Shown here in pieces: positions 54,038 to 64,000 of a stretch of 64,000 nucleotides of DNA. The position numbers were made by a program, and so were the translations under genes. The DNA is from Cylicocyclus nassatus (Eukaryota > Nematoda > Chromadorea > Rhabditida > Strongylidae): positions 15,822,305 through 15,886,304 of the forward strand of contig CATQJL010000001.1 of assembly GCA_958299035.1 (NCBI GenBank), given 5' to 3'. The notes under the pieces are model-generated. The model made no database searches, had not been told where the DNA came from, and saw nothing but the letters and a program-made list of their open reading frames with translations. How positions within the stretch are numbered: the first letter of the stretch is position 1; each line of letters begins with the position of its first letter.

Positions 54038-56061
54038 TGGTCGTCCTCACCCCACTAGTCGGTCGGTGGTCGAATTTGAATTCAAACTGGAGCAGGCTGA
54101 CCGCGGCAGAGCGCGGCAGACGCCACCCCTCAGCCAATGGCTTACACGAGCTTTTTTCTTATTTTACTCGTTTTTCTTTGCTATCTCTCGATTGCGGCAA
54201 TGTTCTTAATCAGACTTTCAGATTTCATACCGCTAACTTTTTGCAAACACTTTTCGAGAGAATTTCAGCCTTACCGCAAAAAAATAGTCTAGAGTACATA
54301 TTCTAACGATAAACTTGACACATTTCATCAAATCACATTTATGTATATGTCACTTATCGACAAAAGAAATTTCTCATCCAAAAATCTCCAATAGCATCCT
54401 TCTTCCCGGTTTACATGGAAAAAATGTAAAACAAACGAGCACAACTGCACAAAACAATAAAGTGCGGTTCATAATTATACGAACACCTTAAATTTTGAAA
54501 GTTTTTAGACTTCTTGGAAGAAACTCAAAAAACCGTTGGTACCACGCGATAGAGCACAGTCGAAAAAGGTATATGATCCATAAGAATTGAAATCGATGTC
54601 AATCTTAGGAGTGTTTCTGCGCCTAATGCGAATTTTTAGCGGTTCATAATTATACGAACACCTCAAACAAAGGTCCATTATTCATTCAAGGCTGCAATTT
54701 TTCAAGTCCAAATTTTTTGTAAAGTTACAGTAACAAAGTCTGACATATCTGCTACACACTAAACCCAGTGCAGTTCAAAAAGAGGATCTCTACTTTTTTC
54801 AGATGGCTCTAAATGGTTTTGGAGTGATTGCGCTCCAAAACATCCGTTCTTCTGTAGTTCACGCACACTAATTAACTTCTACAAGGCTATGAGATAAAAT
54901 AAGCTTCTTTGATAAGTATTTTGTTTGGGGCTTGGAAAATTTTTGCGTTTCCGTGCCATTTTTCAACCAAGTTCCAAACTTACCCTAGAGTTAGCACGAT
55001 TTCAAGCCTCTAAACTCAGCTTCTGAAGCCCTACAATGAAGTAAGCTTATAGTATGTAGAAGTTCACAAGACAGTGTATTTGGCTAGAAAAAATCAGCAA
55101 CATTAAGCGTTTGTTTCGGCCACGCAGACGTCATTTAACCAAAACCACTGTTTTTACTATTGCAATCACACATTTATTTGGTTTGTAGCTCCATAGCCTC
55201 GAGAACAGTTCTACAAAAACCCAAAAACTTTGACATGAATACATTATCATGCAAACAATGCAGCTGCTTTATATCAAGTGTTTGCGCGGAAGAATGGCTG
55301 AGTTTTGAGGCTCGAAATCGTGCTAACTTTAAGGTAAGATTGGAATTTGGTTAAAAAAAGGTACAAAAACGCATAGATTTTCCAAGCGTCAAACAAAATA
55401 CCTATCGAAGAAGCTTATTTTATCTCGTAGCCTTGGTAGAAGCTAATCAGAGTGCGTGAACTACAGAAGAACGGAAGTTTCTGGAGCGCAATCACACCAA
55501 AAGCATTTAGAGCCATCTGAAAAGAGTAAAGATCCTCTTTTTAAACTGCACTGGGTTCAGTATGTAGCAGATATGTCAGACTTTGTTACTGTAACTCTAC
55601 AAAAAATTTGGACTCGAAAGATGCAATCTTGAATGAAAAATGGACCTTTGTTTGAGGTGTTCGTATAATTATGAACAGCTAAAAATTCGCATTAGGCGCA
55701 GAAACACTTCTAAGATTGACATCGATTTCCATTCTTATGGGTCAAATACCGTTTTCGACTGTGCTCTATCGCGTGGCACCAACGGCTTTTTGAGTTTCTT
55801 CCAAAAAGTCTAATAACTTTCAAAATTTAAGGTGTTCGTATAATTATGAACCGCACTTTAGTTAGCAGGGCGAAATCTAAAAATCTGATAAAGAACATTG
55901 CCGCAATACGAAAGATAGCAAAGAAACATCAAGAATAAGAAAAAAGCTCATGTGCAAGCGGTTGGCTGAAAGGCGGCGTCTGCCGCGCTCTGCCGCGGTC
56001 AGCCTGCTCCAATTCGAATTCAAATTCGACCACTGACCGACTAGTGGGGTGAGGACGACTA
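54038..56061. mobile_element. TA-flanked inverted-repeat element (outer)
   Basis: TGGTCGTCCTCACCCCACTA at the left, inverted at the right (TAGTGGGGTGAGGACGACTA), with TA at 54036-54037 and 56062-56063. Arms of about 190 bases pair (GGAGCAGGCTGACCGCGGCA and inverse). The middle is occupied by the nested element 54460-55858. Confidence 0.8.
54460..55858. mobile_element. TA-flanked palindromic element (nested)
   Basis: AAGTGCGGTTCATAATTATA, then CGAACACC, at the left and the inverse at the right, with TA at 54458-54459 and 55859-55860. The terminal motif GCGGTTCATAATTATACG is repeated about 180 bases inside each end. The arms pair over nearly the whole length around a centre near 55160. No transposase. 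Confidence 0.85.
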
Positions 56062-57424
56062 TAACATGTTTATAAAGCAAAACCTAAATAATGCAAAACA
56101 TTTTTCCCTCCATTGCATAGCTCGTCATACTTTTCGATAGAATTTTAATTGGTGCTACTAATCCGAACTTTTTCAGCTAAAACCTCGTAGAACATCAAAG
56201 GAGAGCAGCTCGGGCGCTACACGATGCAGCTTTTTCTTCTCTTTCTAAAGAGTGTGTTTTTCCCTCTTTGCAGGGTCTTCGGGGATAAAATCACCGTAAT
56301 TTATGTTTTTAACGCCTCCTCCCCCCCCCCTAGCGGGGCTGCACCCGAAATTTTGAAATCAAAGACTACTGCATGACGAAGGCGTAGAAGCAGTATAGTT
56401 GAGCGGGCGCGAACGCGATGCTCGCATATCCTCCTGTGAATCCTGCGCCTCAAGCGCTCCGCGGCCAAAAAAGCCGCGTTTGCGAACAAGGATATTGCGC
56501 CTCGTCATGCAGCAGCATATATTTGAGTTATCCGCAAGGTGAATTTGAAAAGCCATGTTAGAGAGCCGAAAAGGCGAAAACAGGCGTCTTAAACCTTACA
56601 ACTTGAGTTTGAACGAGTGGAGCACTTCCCTCCAAAGCTGAGACGCAGAATCGCTGCGGAACCCTACGTCGTTGAAGTATGGCGGCATTCGTACTCTGTC
56701 GCGGAGCAGGGAATCCGCAGGTGGGTAAGGATTTCCACTAGGAGGTAAGACTCCTGACTTCCCAGCTGTATTTCTTGCTTTTGATCGAAAGTTATAGTCT
56801 TGAAGTTGCGCGGTGGCGGTCTGAAGCAATCCATTTTCGCCGGCACTGAGAAAAATACTATTATAGTTTGTTTTGGCCGGAAGGTCCTTCGGTATTCGCT
56901 GTTGTTGACTTACTTGGCTCATTTCATGAATTTCTTTTGAATAGTATTCTTTTCAGATGATTATCGAAGAAACGGAGTTTATAGGTCCAAATAAAGTGTA
57001 AGGAGAGAAGCCCTTCTTTTTAAATGATGGTAGAGTTTCAACAATATGAAATAGGGAAAGACTATTCACACATTATCTTCGCTGACGGCCTTTGAACAAG
57101 GTGTAAAGTGGGTGGATCAAAAATATCAGGAAAAAGATAGTCTTGCCTTTAAGCTGCTAACAGCTAGCTCAAGTTCTGACGGACATTTGAAGTGGCGTTG
57201 GCTTAGCATTGCTATCAAATTCGCAACAAGATACATTCAAAGATTTTCTTTCTGCATCACTGCAGTACAAGGCGTGAACCTCTGGCAAAATTTTCGTTCT
57301 AGCTGGAAACTAAATTTGGTCTTCATTACTGTAGATTGTGCGCGCGACTTATGGAACAAGTAAGGTCATCTAGAGTATCAGGCAGCTCTCAAGCGACAGG
57401 GGCGACGTCACGGTCTAGGTCTTA
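56062..57424. other. No gene recognised
   Basis: A C-run at about 56320-56331, short opposing frames at 56301-56922, and an 83-codon frame at 57112-57363 without splice context. No family is recognised. Confidence 0.35.
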
Positions 57425-57889
57425 CAAGGGAAGGATACTAACTTAGATTCGTCTTTTGAGATGAGACACATATATCTGGGATCAGCTTTGAACGCTGATT
57501 ACAAATATGCTGTTATTAGCTGCTTAGCGTTATTCCGGAGCGAGTTATGGGTTTGCCGTTATGAGTAATTAACAAACTTCTGAATGTCATAAGACGGCGT
57601 ATAGATAAGAATCTGCTCGAAAAAAGTGCTAGGATGTTGAACTAGCATCAGATTAATTCTTTCGATCTTGAAAGGGAGCATTATACGATTGCGAAAGCAT
57701 CTACACGTCGACACTGTAGCATCCGTAGCTTGAAAATCAGGCAAACTTTGCTTAGAAAAGAGATCATGACTCGCTTTAGAATAATGCTAAGCAGCTAGGA
57801 ACAGCATATTTGGAATTAGCGTTCCAACCTGATTCCAAATATATATGTTTCATCTCAGTAGGCGAATCTAACTTAGTATCCTTCCCTTG
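57425..57889. mobile_element. PIF/Harbinger-like MITE
   Basis: Begins CAAGGGAAGGATACTAACTT and ends AAGTTAGTATCCTTCCCTTG in mirror (AACTTAGTATCCTTCCCTTG in the sequence), with TTA repeats at 57422-57424 and 57890-57892. Inner arms carry GAGACACATATAT and GCTGATT blocks as in the other copies. Confidence 0.85.
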
Positions 57890-58938
57890 TTAGTGCAAAT
57901 TCCGCAGATAGTAATGTTCATAGGTTTACATTGCCTGTTGGGGAATCCATCATAAATAAATTAGGTCGTTTCAAAAGTTAAAGTAAGATAAAGAAGAAGT
58001 ACAGAAGACAGAATTAATGGGTAGTTACATATCAATTGCTTCCACGATGGACAGGGTGTTCCAAAAAATGTGCCTACTGTTTGATAGTCAATAATTCCTT
58101 TGTCATAAAGTTTTCGGAAAAGCTTCGGCTACCATTTTGTAGAGCTCACTTCAACTTAGATTCGCACTATAAATCGAAACACCCATCTTTCTTATCTTTC
58201 TTCATTAAAGAACTCACACATTTGCTATTTAGATTTGCTGATTCTATATATGAAGTTTGCATCTCATTATAATGCTTCCTTGGAAGAATGTGCCAAATAG
58301 CAGCCGTATTTTCGATGTTGCTAAAAATGTGGTTACAACGTTTAGAAAGCTTTGCAATCTTATACGAAACTGAGTATCAGCCTCGGCTTCCATGAAAACT
58401 TATTACACAAAAATTCAGATTTTTCCTGAAACTATTTGAAATGGCAGCTTTTTCCAGCGACGCCCATACGACGAAATTTTCTATTAGGTTGGCTCGAGAC
58501 TTCTCGGACATTTTGAAACGAAATCTTCTATAATTCGAAACCTAATGCATGTACATCGACAGAGGTGCCATTCGATAGAGCAAAGCAAATCTACATGATG
58601 GTAAGCAAAAGTTTGCACCAGCTTCGACCCAACGTAAGTTTGCCTCAAGACTGAGTCGTACTGAAGGCTCGAAATATTGGGAACAATTTATATCTTCGTT
58701 CAAATAAATCCTGCGGATCTCCAAGTTGCTCAAGCGAATTGCACACTACATCAGACACTCATATGTACCGTTGCTGTATTTTTTCCTCATTCAGAAATTA
58801 AGGAAACGAAAATTTAATTTTCGTCCTTACTAGTGAACCAGTAGTCTAAAGGTGCTATTTGGAAGAGCGTTCGCTACGGGACCGCCGCGCGGTTTCCCGC
58901 TATTTGCAATTTTTGCACTGAGTCAACCATTCTTTATA

Positions 58939-59706
58939 TTAGGTTGGAAAATAAGTTTTGCAACTCATTCAATAACTTTACTTTCTGTCAACTTGGCTCA
59001 AATTTTGCCAATAAATAGATTATAACGAAAGCTATAAGCACAGCTGCTGTTCCGCGAAATTCTGACGTCGCAGTAAGAATTACGGTAGGTATATTGTATG
59101 AAAGGGAAAATTATAAATCATTACGGATTTGGCTGAAAGTTGGCATAGGGAGGTTATCCGACATGTTGATCACGAATAACATGCCGAATTTGCACGGTGA
59201 GGGTTTTTTTGCAAGATTACAGTAGCTCTACGTTAAGGGTCTTACCGTAAACGATAAAAAAGGCGATAATTTAGCAGATGAATATGATCGTGATTAGCAG
59301 GTCGAATAACCTCACTATGTGAAGTCTACGCGGATAATAACCTTCCGACTCCTAAGTCGTTAATGGTTGTTGGCAGCAGCCTTGCGTAATTCATCTTCGT
59401 GAAAGGCCCTCCTTTCCTACTGAGCCAAATAAGTTAACCTTAAGCAATAATCCACATGCAATTTCGGATCACTGTGCATGATTTGGGTTGCGAACGGCTT
59501 CATTTTTGCTTATAACCTCATAAATTCTCGAAATTCCTTGGTTTTTGAAGAATGCTTGTAATTTTTCTATTTTTTCCTCAAAAATTAAACAGTTCGTGAG
59601 AAATTGTGGCGCACCGTCACTTGCACACATAGCCAAATTTTGAGTGCGCCATGTCTAATGAGAGTAAAGTTATGAAAGCAGTTGCAAAACTTAGTTTCCA
59701 ACCTAA
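58939..59706. mobile_element. mariner-type MITE, nested
   Basis: TTAGGTTGGAAAATAAGTTT, then TGCAACT, at the left; inverse at the right (AGTTGCAAAACTTAGTTTCC, then AACCTAA); TA at 58937-58938 and 59707-59708. Related to the element at 30776. Noncoding. Confidence 0.85.
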
Positions 59707-59708
59707 TA

Positions 59709-60645
59709 TCAGGCTGTTCCACATGTTCCGTCCGTTTTGATTTACAATCGCAGTAAATCATGAAATTCTTGTTTCTGGATAAATTTCAAGATACGTTTCG
59801 ATAGAGCAAACCAAGCTCTACAAGATGGCTGTCTCGCTTTTGCACCAGCTTTGATCCATCACGAGGTTCAAGGCGAAAACTAAAAAGATTTAACTGCACA
59901 AAAAATCGAGAAAAAATCATAACTTCGTTTGAAAAAATTCTACAAGAATTCTAATTTGCTCGTTCAAACACTATCCATCTAAGATATTTATATACGCCGC
60001 TGCCGTATTTGTTCCTTAGAAATTAAGAGAACGAAGATTTTCATGTTTTTGCTAAAGCGATGCTGTGCTGTCCCTACATAGATAGTTGTATACTACTAGC
60101 CTGCAGAAGTACAAGTGTAAATTTCCAGCTCCCTACAAGCTTTGGTTTTCGGGAAATAGAGATTAACGCACCCAACTAAGGCAAGCTGTATTCGATATTT
60201 TCCGAGAACCAAAGCTTGTAGGGGGCTGGAAATTTACATTTGTACTTCTACAGGCTAGTAGTATACAACTGTCTATGTAGGAACAGCACAGCATCGCTTT
60301 AGCAAAAACATGAAAATCTTCGTTTTCTTGAATTTTAAGCAAGGCAAAAATACGGCAACCGCGTATGTAAAGGTTTTAGATGGATAGGGTATACGCGAGC
60401 AAGTTAGAAATTTTGTAGGATTTTCTTAAACGGGGTTATGATTTTTTTTCGATTTTTCGTGCAGTTGAATCTTTTCAGTTTTCGCCTTGAAACTTGAGAT
60501 GGATCAGAGCTGGTGCAAAAGCGAGATAGCCATCTTGTAGAGCTTGCCTTGCTCTATCGAAAGGTATCAGTTTATCCAGAAACAAGAATTTCATGATTTA
60601 CTGCGATTGAAAGTCAAAACGGACGGAACTTATGAGACAGCCTGA
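59709..60645. mobile_element. Long fold-back element at TA site, nested
   Basis: TCAGGCTGTTCC..GTTCCGTCCGTTTTGA at the left and the inverse at the right (ACGGACGGAACTTATGAGAC, then AGCCTGA), with TA at 59707-59708 and 60646-60647. The arms pair almost throughout, with the turn near 60175 (CCAGCTCCCTACAAGCTTTG and inverse). Confidence 0.88.
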
Positions 60646-60656
60646 TATATTAGATT

Positions 60657-60917
60657 ATACAAAAACGAAGCTATGCTGTTTTCACTCATGTGTTGTCTAG
60701 TGCAAGCCATTAGAAGTATAACCGTATTTAGCTTTTTACAGGCCCTAGTTTTCGAAAATTATTGGTTTTAGCATGGAACATCCGAGCGGGGAAAACTCTA
60801 TTCGGTAATTTTCAGAAACTACCGGTAGAAAGCTGGAAGTTTACGGTAATACTTCTAAAGGCTTGTGGTAAACAATTACATGAGTGAAAACAATACTATA
60901 CAGCTTCGTTTTTGTAT
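60657..60917. repeat. Hairpin within the composite element
   Basis: ATACAAAAACGAAGCTATGC, then TGTTTTCACTCATG, is inverted at the right end (CATGAGTGAAAACAATAC, then GCTTCGTTTTTGTAT). Confidence 0.7.
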
Positions 60918-61106
60918 AAGGACGAAAATTTTCATTTCCTTGATTTCTAAATGAGAAAAAAATACAGCAACGGTACATATGAGTGTCTGATGTGGTGTGC
61001 AATCTGCTTGAGCAACTTGGAGGTCCTTAGGGTTTTTTTCGAGAGATTTCACAACAAGTGAGTTATTGACCATCAAGCATTAGTCAGATTTTCTGGGTCA
61101 CCATGT

Positions 61107-63186
61107 ATAAGAAAAGCATATTCGTAGCAAAAATTTGTCGATCTTATTGCCATGCAACGATCACAGCTGTTGCAGCAGGTTGCGACTGCTGCAGTGAGTG
61201 CTGCAATCCAAACCACCCGCAATTAAACTGCTTTGTGCAGCCGGTGTTTTGTTTTGAGTTTCTCACAGAAAAGATTGACTCAAAAACACAGAGTCGAGAG
61301 AGAGGATAATCTTGCCATTTAGGTCAGGTAATGGACGAACGTATAAATGGCGGCAAATTAATTTTTACGACTTATTATTGAGATATTGAATGTCTTCCAA
61401 GAGAACGGTAAAATTCACTTGTTTTTTCTCTGAAAAAAATTGCTTGAGTTGAAAATTGTAAAAGAGCTTTTTCTGCAGTTCGAATAAAATAACGCCCAAA
61501 AGCATTTCTACTCAGAAATTTTTCAAATCGATTTTCCAGGCAGAGATACATCCAGATAAGTGTAAGTAATCACTTCACAGTACTTCACACGCTTGCGTCA
61601 GGTTTGACCTTACAAAAAAATGTAGCCTACAGTCATTATTTTCAAGGTACAAACTTCAAATCTTGTTTGGTTGTTTTTTTTCCAATTATCTTACCCATAT
61701 TTTTCTGCTTCTTGAGTTAAATAACACTTGACAGCCAGAAATTGGTCTGGGGGATAATCAGACACTAGTTAATCCGTTTTAAGGCAGCAAGTCGGCAATA
61801 AACAATTTTATATGAAATTTTGTAAAAAATCAAAGATTCTTGAATAGTGTCTGTCGAAACGATACGCAAGCTCAAGCGGCAGCAGTCGACAGAGAGTTGT
61901 CAATTTTGTCGGCCCCTTACCTTCCTTGAAATGGCATTGTGTAGTTGTAAAATGAAATCTAGAAGTTTTTTTCCATAATGAAGATCAAATCTTGCAGAGG
62001 TGCAAAAGTTCTTTTGGATCAAATTGAGTGTGTTGATTGCATTGCCGAGCCCAAATTTTTCGAGTCGTTTATCGCCTTACGTTTCGACAAGTTTCGTCTT
62101 CTTTGGAGGCCTGAAAGAAGATTGCAGTTTTGATATTTGATAGAAATGTGATAGATCAAAGGGATAGATGTGGATGCCACATCTATCCCGTTGATTTTAT
62201 TTGGTTAAAACGTCCATATTTGAGTCAGCTGCGGCTATTCTTATTTAGTTGCACAATCCTTTTCAAAATTAATAATTATTATTAAGTTGTGCAGGAAAAA
62301 GGAGAGAGTTTGGCACGATGTTATAGGAAGTATAGTTTGTTTTAAAATCGTGACGACGGCTTTGACTGTGGCCTTTGCGCACAGAGGAGCGGAAAACACT
62401 TGTTCAAAAGGCATCGACTCAACATTCAGCTCATTTATTTCAATGTCTAAATACTGTCATATAAGCAGAAATCGTCCGAGTAGAGATGACAGCCAAGAAA
62501 ATGCGGTTGTCGGGAGATGCGTGCGTGTCGCGCGCGGTCGCGCCATCGTCACGATTTCTCGAATGCGCTATAGCAGCTTTCTTCTCATCTCCCCGTAGCG
62601 AACGCGCAAGAATGCATGGAGGTTATAAAATGCATAGTTTTACGCTTAGCCTTTCATTGCTAAAATCAGATGATCACTGAAGTTAGTAAAGTGCGTGAAT
62701 CATATTGCAGGAAACACCAGATTCGCCAAATTTGCAAGCGAATTCGTCGAAGTCCAAAAAGTAGAATTAGTAGCATTTTCCTTGGATCAGAACATTCGGA
62801 GTTCTTGGAACTATAGAAGAAAGCGAGCAAAAAACCGAAGCCCGTGATTGTACGTGCTTTTCGGCTGTATTTTGCGATCATTCCCTTCAAAAATAGTGAT
62901 GACTATGGCTTTGGCATCGCTCATCAGCGTCGCTACTTCTCAAATTGCTCACAACACTGTAAATGTGTAATATTTTTACATGGATCTGAACAAAGTCAAT
63001 AACTCTATGATTCTTGCAGAAGTTCTGTTAATCACTTTAAGGTGGGAGACCGGTTCCATAGATCTAACCACGCGTTTATCAAAATGCTAAAAATGGCATG
63101 CCTCAGCCTCTGAATTGGGCGCCTGATCAGTAGTTTTTTTTTCTAGTACTTTGCAACCGACCTTCTCATCTGCAAAATAGTTTTGG
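61107..63186. other. No gene recognised
   Basis: A 68-codon frame at 61103-61309 is cysteine-rich but starts inside the transposon end, and its Cys codons come from GCTGCAG-type repeats. A 20-bp-arm hairpin lies at 62154-62196 (GGGATAGATGTGG / CCACATCTATCCC). GGTTATAAAATGC near 62631 is an isolated TATA-like string. Nothing else is supported. Confidence 0.4.
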
Positions 63187-63193
63187 TATAAAA
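63187..63193 (+). promoter_or_regulatory. TATA box
   Basis: TATAAAA 58 bp upstream of the start codon at 63245, a spacing consistent with a short untranslated leader. Confidence 0.55.
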
Positions 63194-63244
63194 GCCCTCT
63201 ATCTGGTAAGTCTATAGAGTTTTCTGCTTAAAACTCATACGACT

Positions 63245-63317
63245 ATGGCAACAATGAAGCTGTTTCTCAACATCCTTGTCCTTCTCGTTCTTGCCTCAAT
63301 GACTTCGGCACAGTTTG
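63245..63317 (+). CDS. nlp-like secreted peptide, exon 1 (partial gene)
   Basis: Exon 1 is 73 nt and encodes MATMKLFLNILVLLVLASM, then TSAQF, followed by the first base of a Gly codon and a GTATGTTG donor at 63318. This is the same signal-peptide length, SAQ cleavage context and phase-1 boundary as the paralogues at 10259, 24137(-), 27471 and 40385. Exon 2 is not in the window: from 63389 the intron is occupied by an inverted-repeat transposon that runs past position 64000. The promoter looks intact (TATA at 63187). Whether the gene still makes a peptide depends on splicing across the insertion. Confidence 0.75.
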
Positions 63318-63388
63318 GTATGTTGATGTTGAAAGTTTATTAACAATGGAAGTCAGGTAACATATATTTTTTGAAATGTGACGCATTA

Positions 63389-64000
63389 GGGGGTCCCTAA
63401 AAAATGTGAACACTGTTTGATCGTTAATAACTCTCTCGTGTTCAAGTCTTTCCTTGAGGTATCATTCTGTAGAGTGAGGTTCAACTTAGGTTAACGTATC
63501 CGTATGGACCGAATCATCAGTCACTCTTCATTACTCTAGTATTATGGTATGAACTTTGAGAAGGATGTTTAGGAAAGTGAAAGCGATTTTGCCGTAGAAA
63601 AAAAACAAGCCAAAAACTCTTGTACTGGACTAATTGAAGTCGTTAATTTTGAATATAAAATTTGCACTTCATTGTAAAGCTTTTTTAATCAGTTATTTCA
63701 GGTTTAGGGTAACATCTGTTTTTCCAGTGTTTGTCGGAAGGTGGTTACACTATTAAAGGAGGAAAACTCGAGTACCGGAAACAGCACGCCTGAAAACTTA
63801 TTACACAATTTTCAGATTTTTTTGGAATTTTATTTTCATGGAAATGCCCATTACATAGTAACGCCTTATGCTTAGCGTTCATACCGTAACCCCACAGTAA
63901 TAAAGACTGATCGATAACTCGGTCTATACTTTGAAATCTAAGTTGAACCCCGCTCCACAGAATCGTACCGCATGCTCGGCGAAAGACTTGAAAGCAAGAG
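63389..64000. mobile_element. Tc1/mariner-type MITE in a peptide-gene intron (truncated by window)
   Basis: Begins GGGGGTCCCTAAAAAATGTG, then AACACTGTTTGATCGTTAAT, after a TA (63387-63388), matching the family of 4429-5113. The inverted arm is visible near the end (AATCTAAGTTGAACCCCGCT against GTAGAGTGAGGTTCAACTTA). By comparison with 4429-5113, about 45-50 bases of the right end lie beyond the window. Confidence 0.75.

Larger units (their letters stand above)
58051..61106. mobile_element. Composite Tc1/mariner-type element split by insertions
   Basis: The left arm begins ACAGGGTGTTCCAAAAAATG, then GATAGTCAATAATTCC; the right arm, read in reverse, begins ACATGGTGACCCAGAAAATC, then GATGGTCAATAACTC. 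A further matched block is CCAAGTTGCTCAAGCGAATT (about 58720) against the inverse near 61000. Between the arms lie the elements 58939-59706 and 59709-60645 and a hairpin at 60657-60917. No transposase. Confidence 0.65.

Noticed and set aside
61103..61309. Cysteine-rich 68-codon frame
   Set aside because: Its start lies in a transposon terminus and its Cys codons derive from GCTGCAG/CAGCAG-like repeats; no signal peptide.
1..64000. CRISPR arrays, bacterial operons, rRNA genes
   Set aside because: No regularly spaced identical repeats, no ribosome-binding-site-led gene strings and no rRNA-like conserved blocks; the intron and repeat structure is eukaryotic.

Overview
The window looks like nuclear DNA from a nematode. 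The evidence is short introns (55-78 nt) with GT donors and TTTCAG or CCAG acceptors, pyrimidine-AG sites 3-10 nt upstream of several start codons as expected for spliced-leader trans-splicing, a decayed RTE-type retrotransposon, and many mariner, Harbinger and Helitron-like elements. The peptide genes resemble the nlp-29/caenacin class of Caenorhabditis, and the RTE remnant is of a type common in hookworms, so a clade V (rhabditid/strongylid, perhaps hookworm-like) worm is my best guess. That placement is inference.

The only genes I can support well are six small secreted-peptide genes: 10259-10467 (+), 23868-24137 (-), 27471-27729 (+), 40385-40646 (+), 53467-53713 (+), and a partial one starting at 63245 (+). 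Each has a signal peptide in exon 1 and one phase-1 intron just after the predicted cleavage region. In five of the six, exon 1 is exactly 73 nt. Where visible, the mature part is a short Gly/Tyr/Met-rich peptide, often with GMYRPWGM repeats and a GK or GKK end. The layout matches nlp-29-type antimicrobial/neuropeptide-like precursors of the nematode epidermis. Functionally they would form a dispersed secreted-defence peptide family. They share no operon and are individually promoted.

Almost all other DNA I can explain is non-autonomous transposon sequence. (1) PIF/Harbinger-like MITEs beginning CAAGG with 3-bp TNA target duplications: 6525-7116, 11716-12352, 38812-39279, 50400-51483, 57425-57889. 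(2) Tc1/mariner-type inverted-repeat elements at TA sites: 4429-5113, 14379-15059, 28531-29449, 30776-31319, 41549-42430, 45498-45713, 46016-46925, 54038-56061, 54460-55858, a nest at 58051-61106, and 63389 to the window end. (3) piggyBac-like TTAA elements: 13138-14226 with 13396-13938 inside it, and 29701-30004 next to 30009-30386. (4) Helitron-like elements ending CTAG: 5325-6383, 35604-36089, 39729-40047, 49684-49983. (5) Mutator-like MITEs: 11269-11513, 24205-24427, 37610-38303, 47326-47548. (6) One RTE pseudogene at 19407-20565. A block of about 1.6 kb is present twice, almost identical (6522-8105 and 11713-13315).

Several elements are nested or abut at a shared target site, and elements sit in the intron of one peptide gene and next to the 5' end of another. 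No tRNA, rRNA, CRISPR array or long conserved protein gene was recognised. Long stretches remain unexplained, and multi-exon genes with short exons could have been missed.
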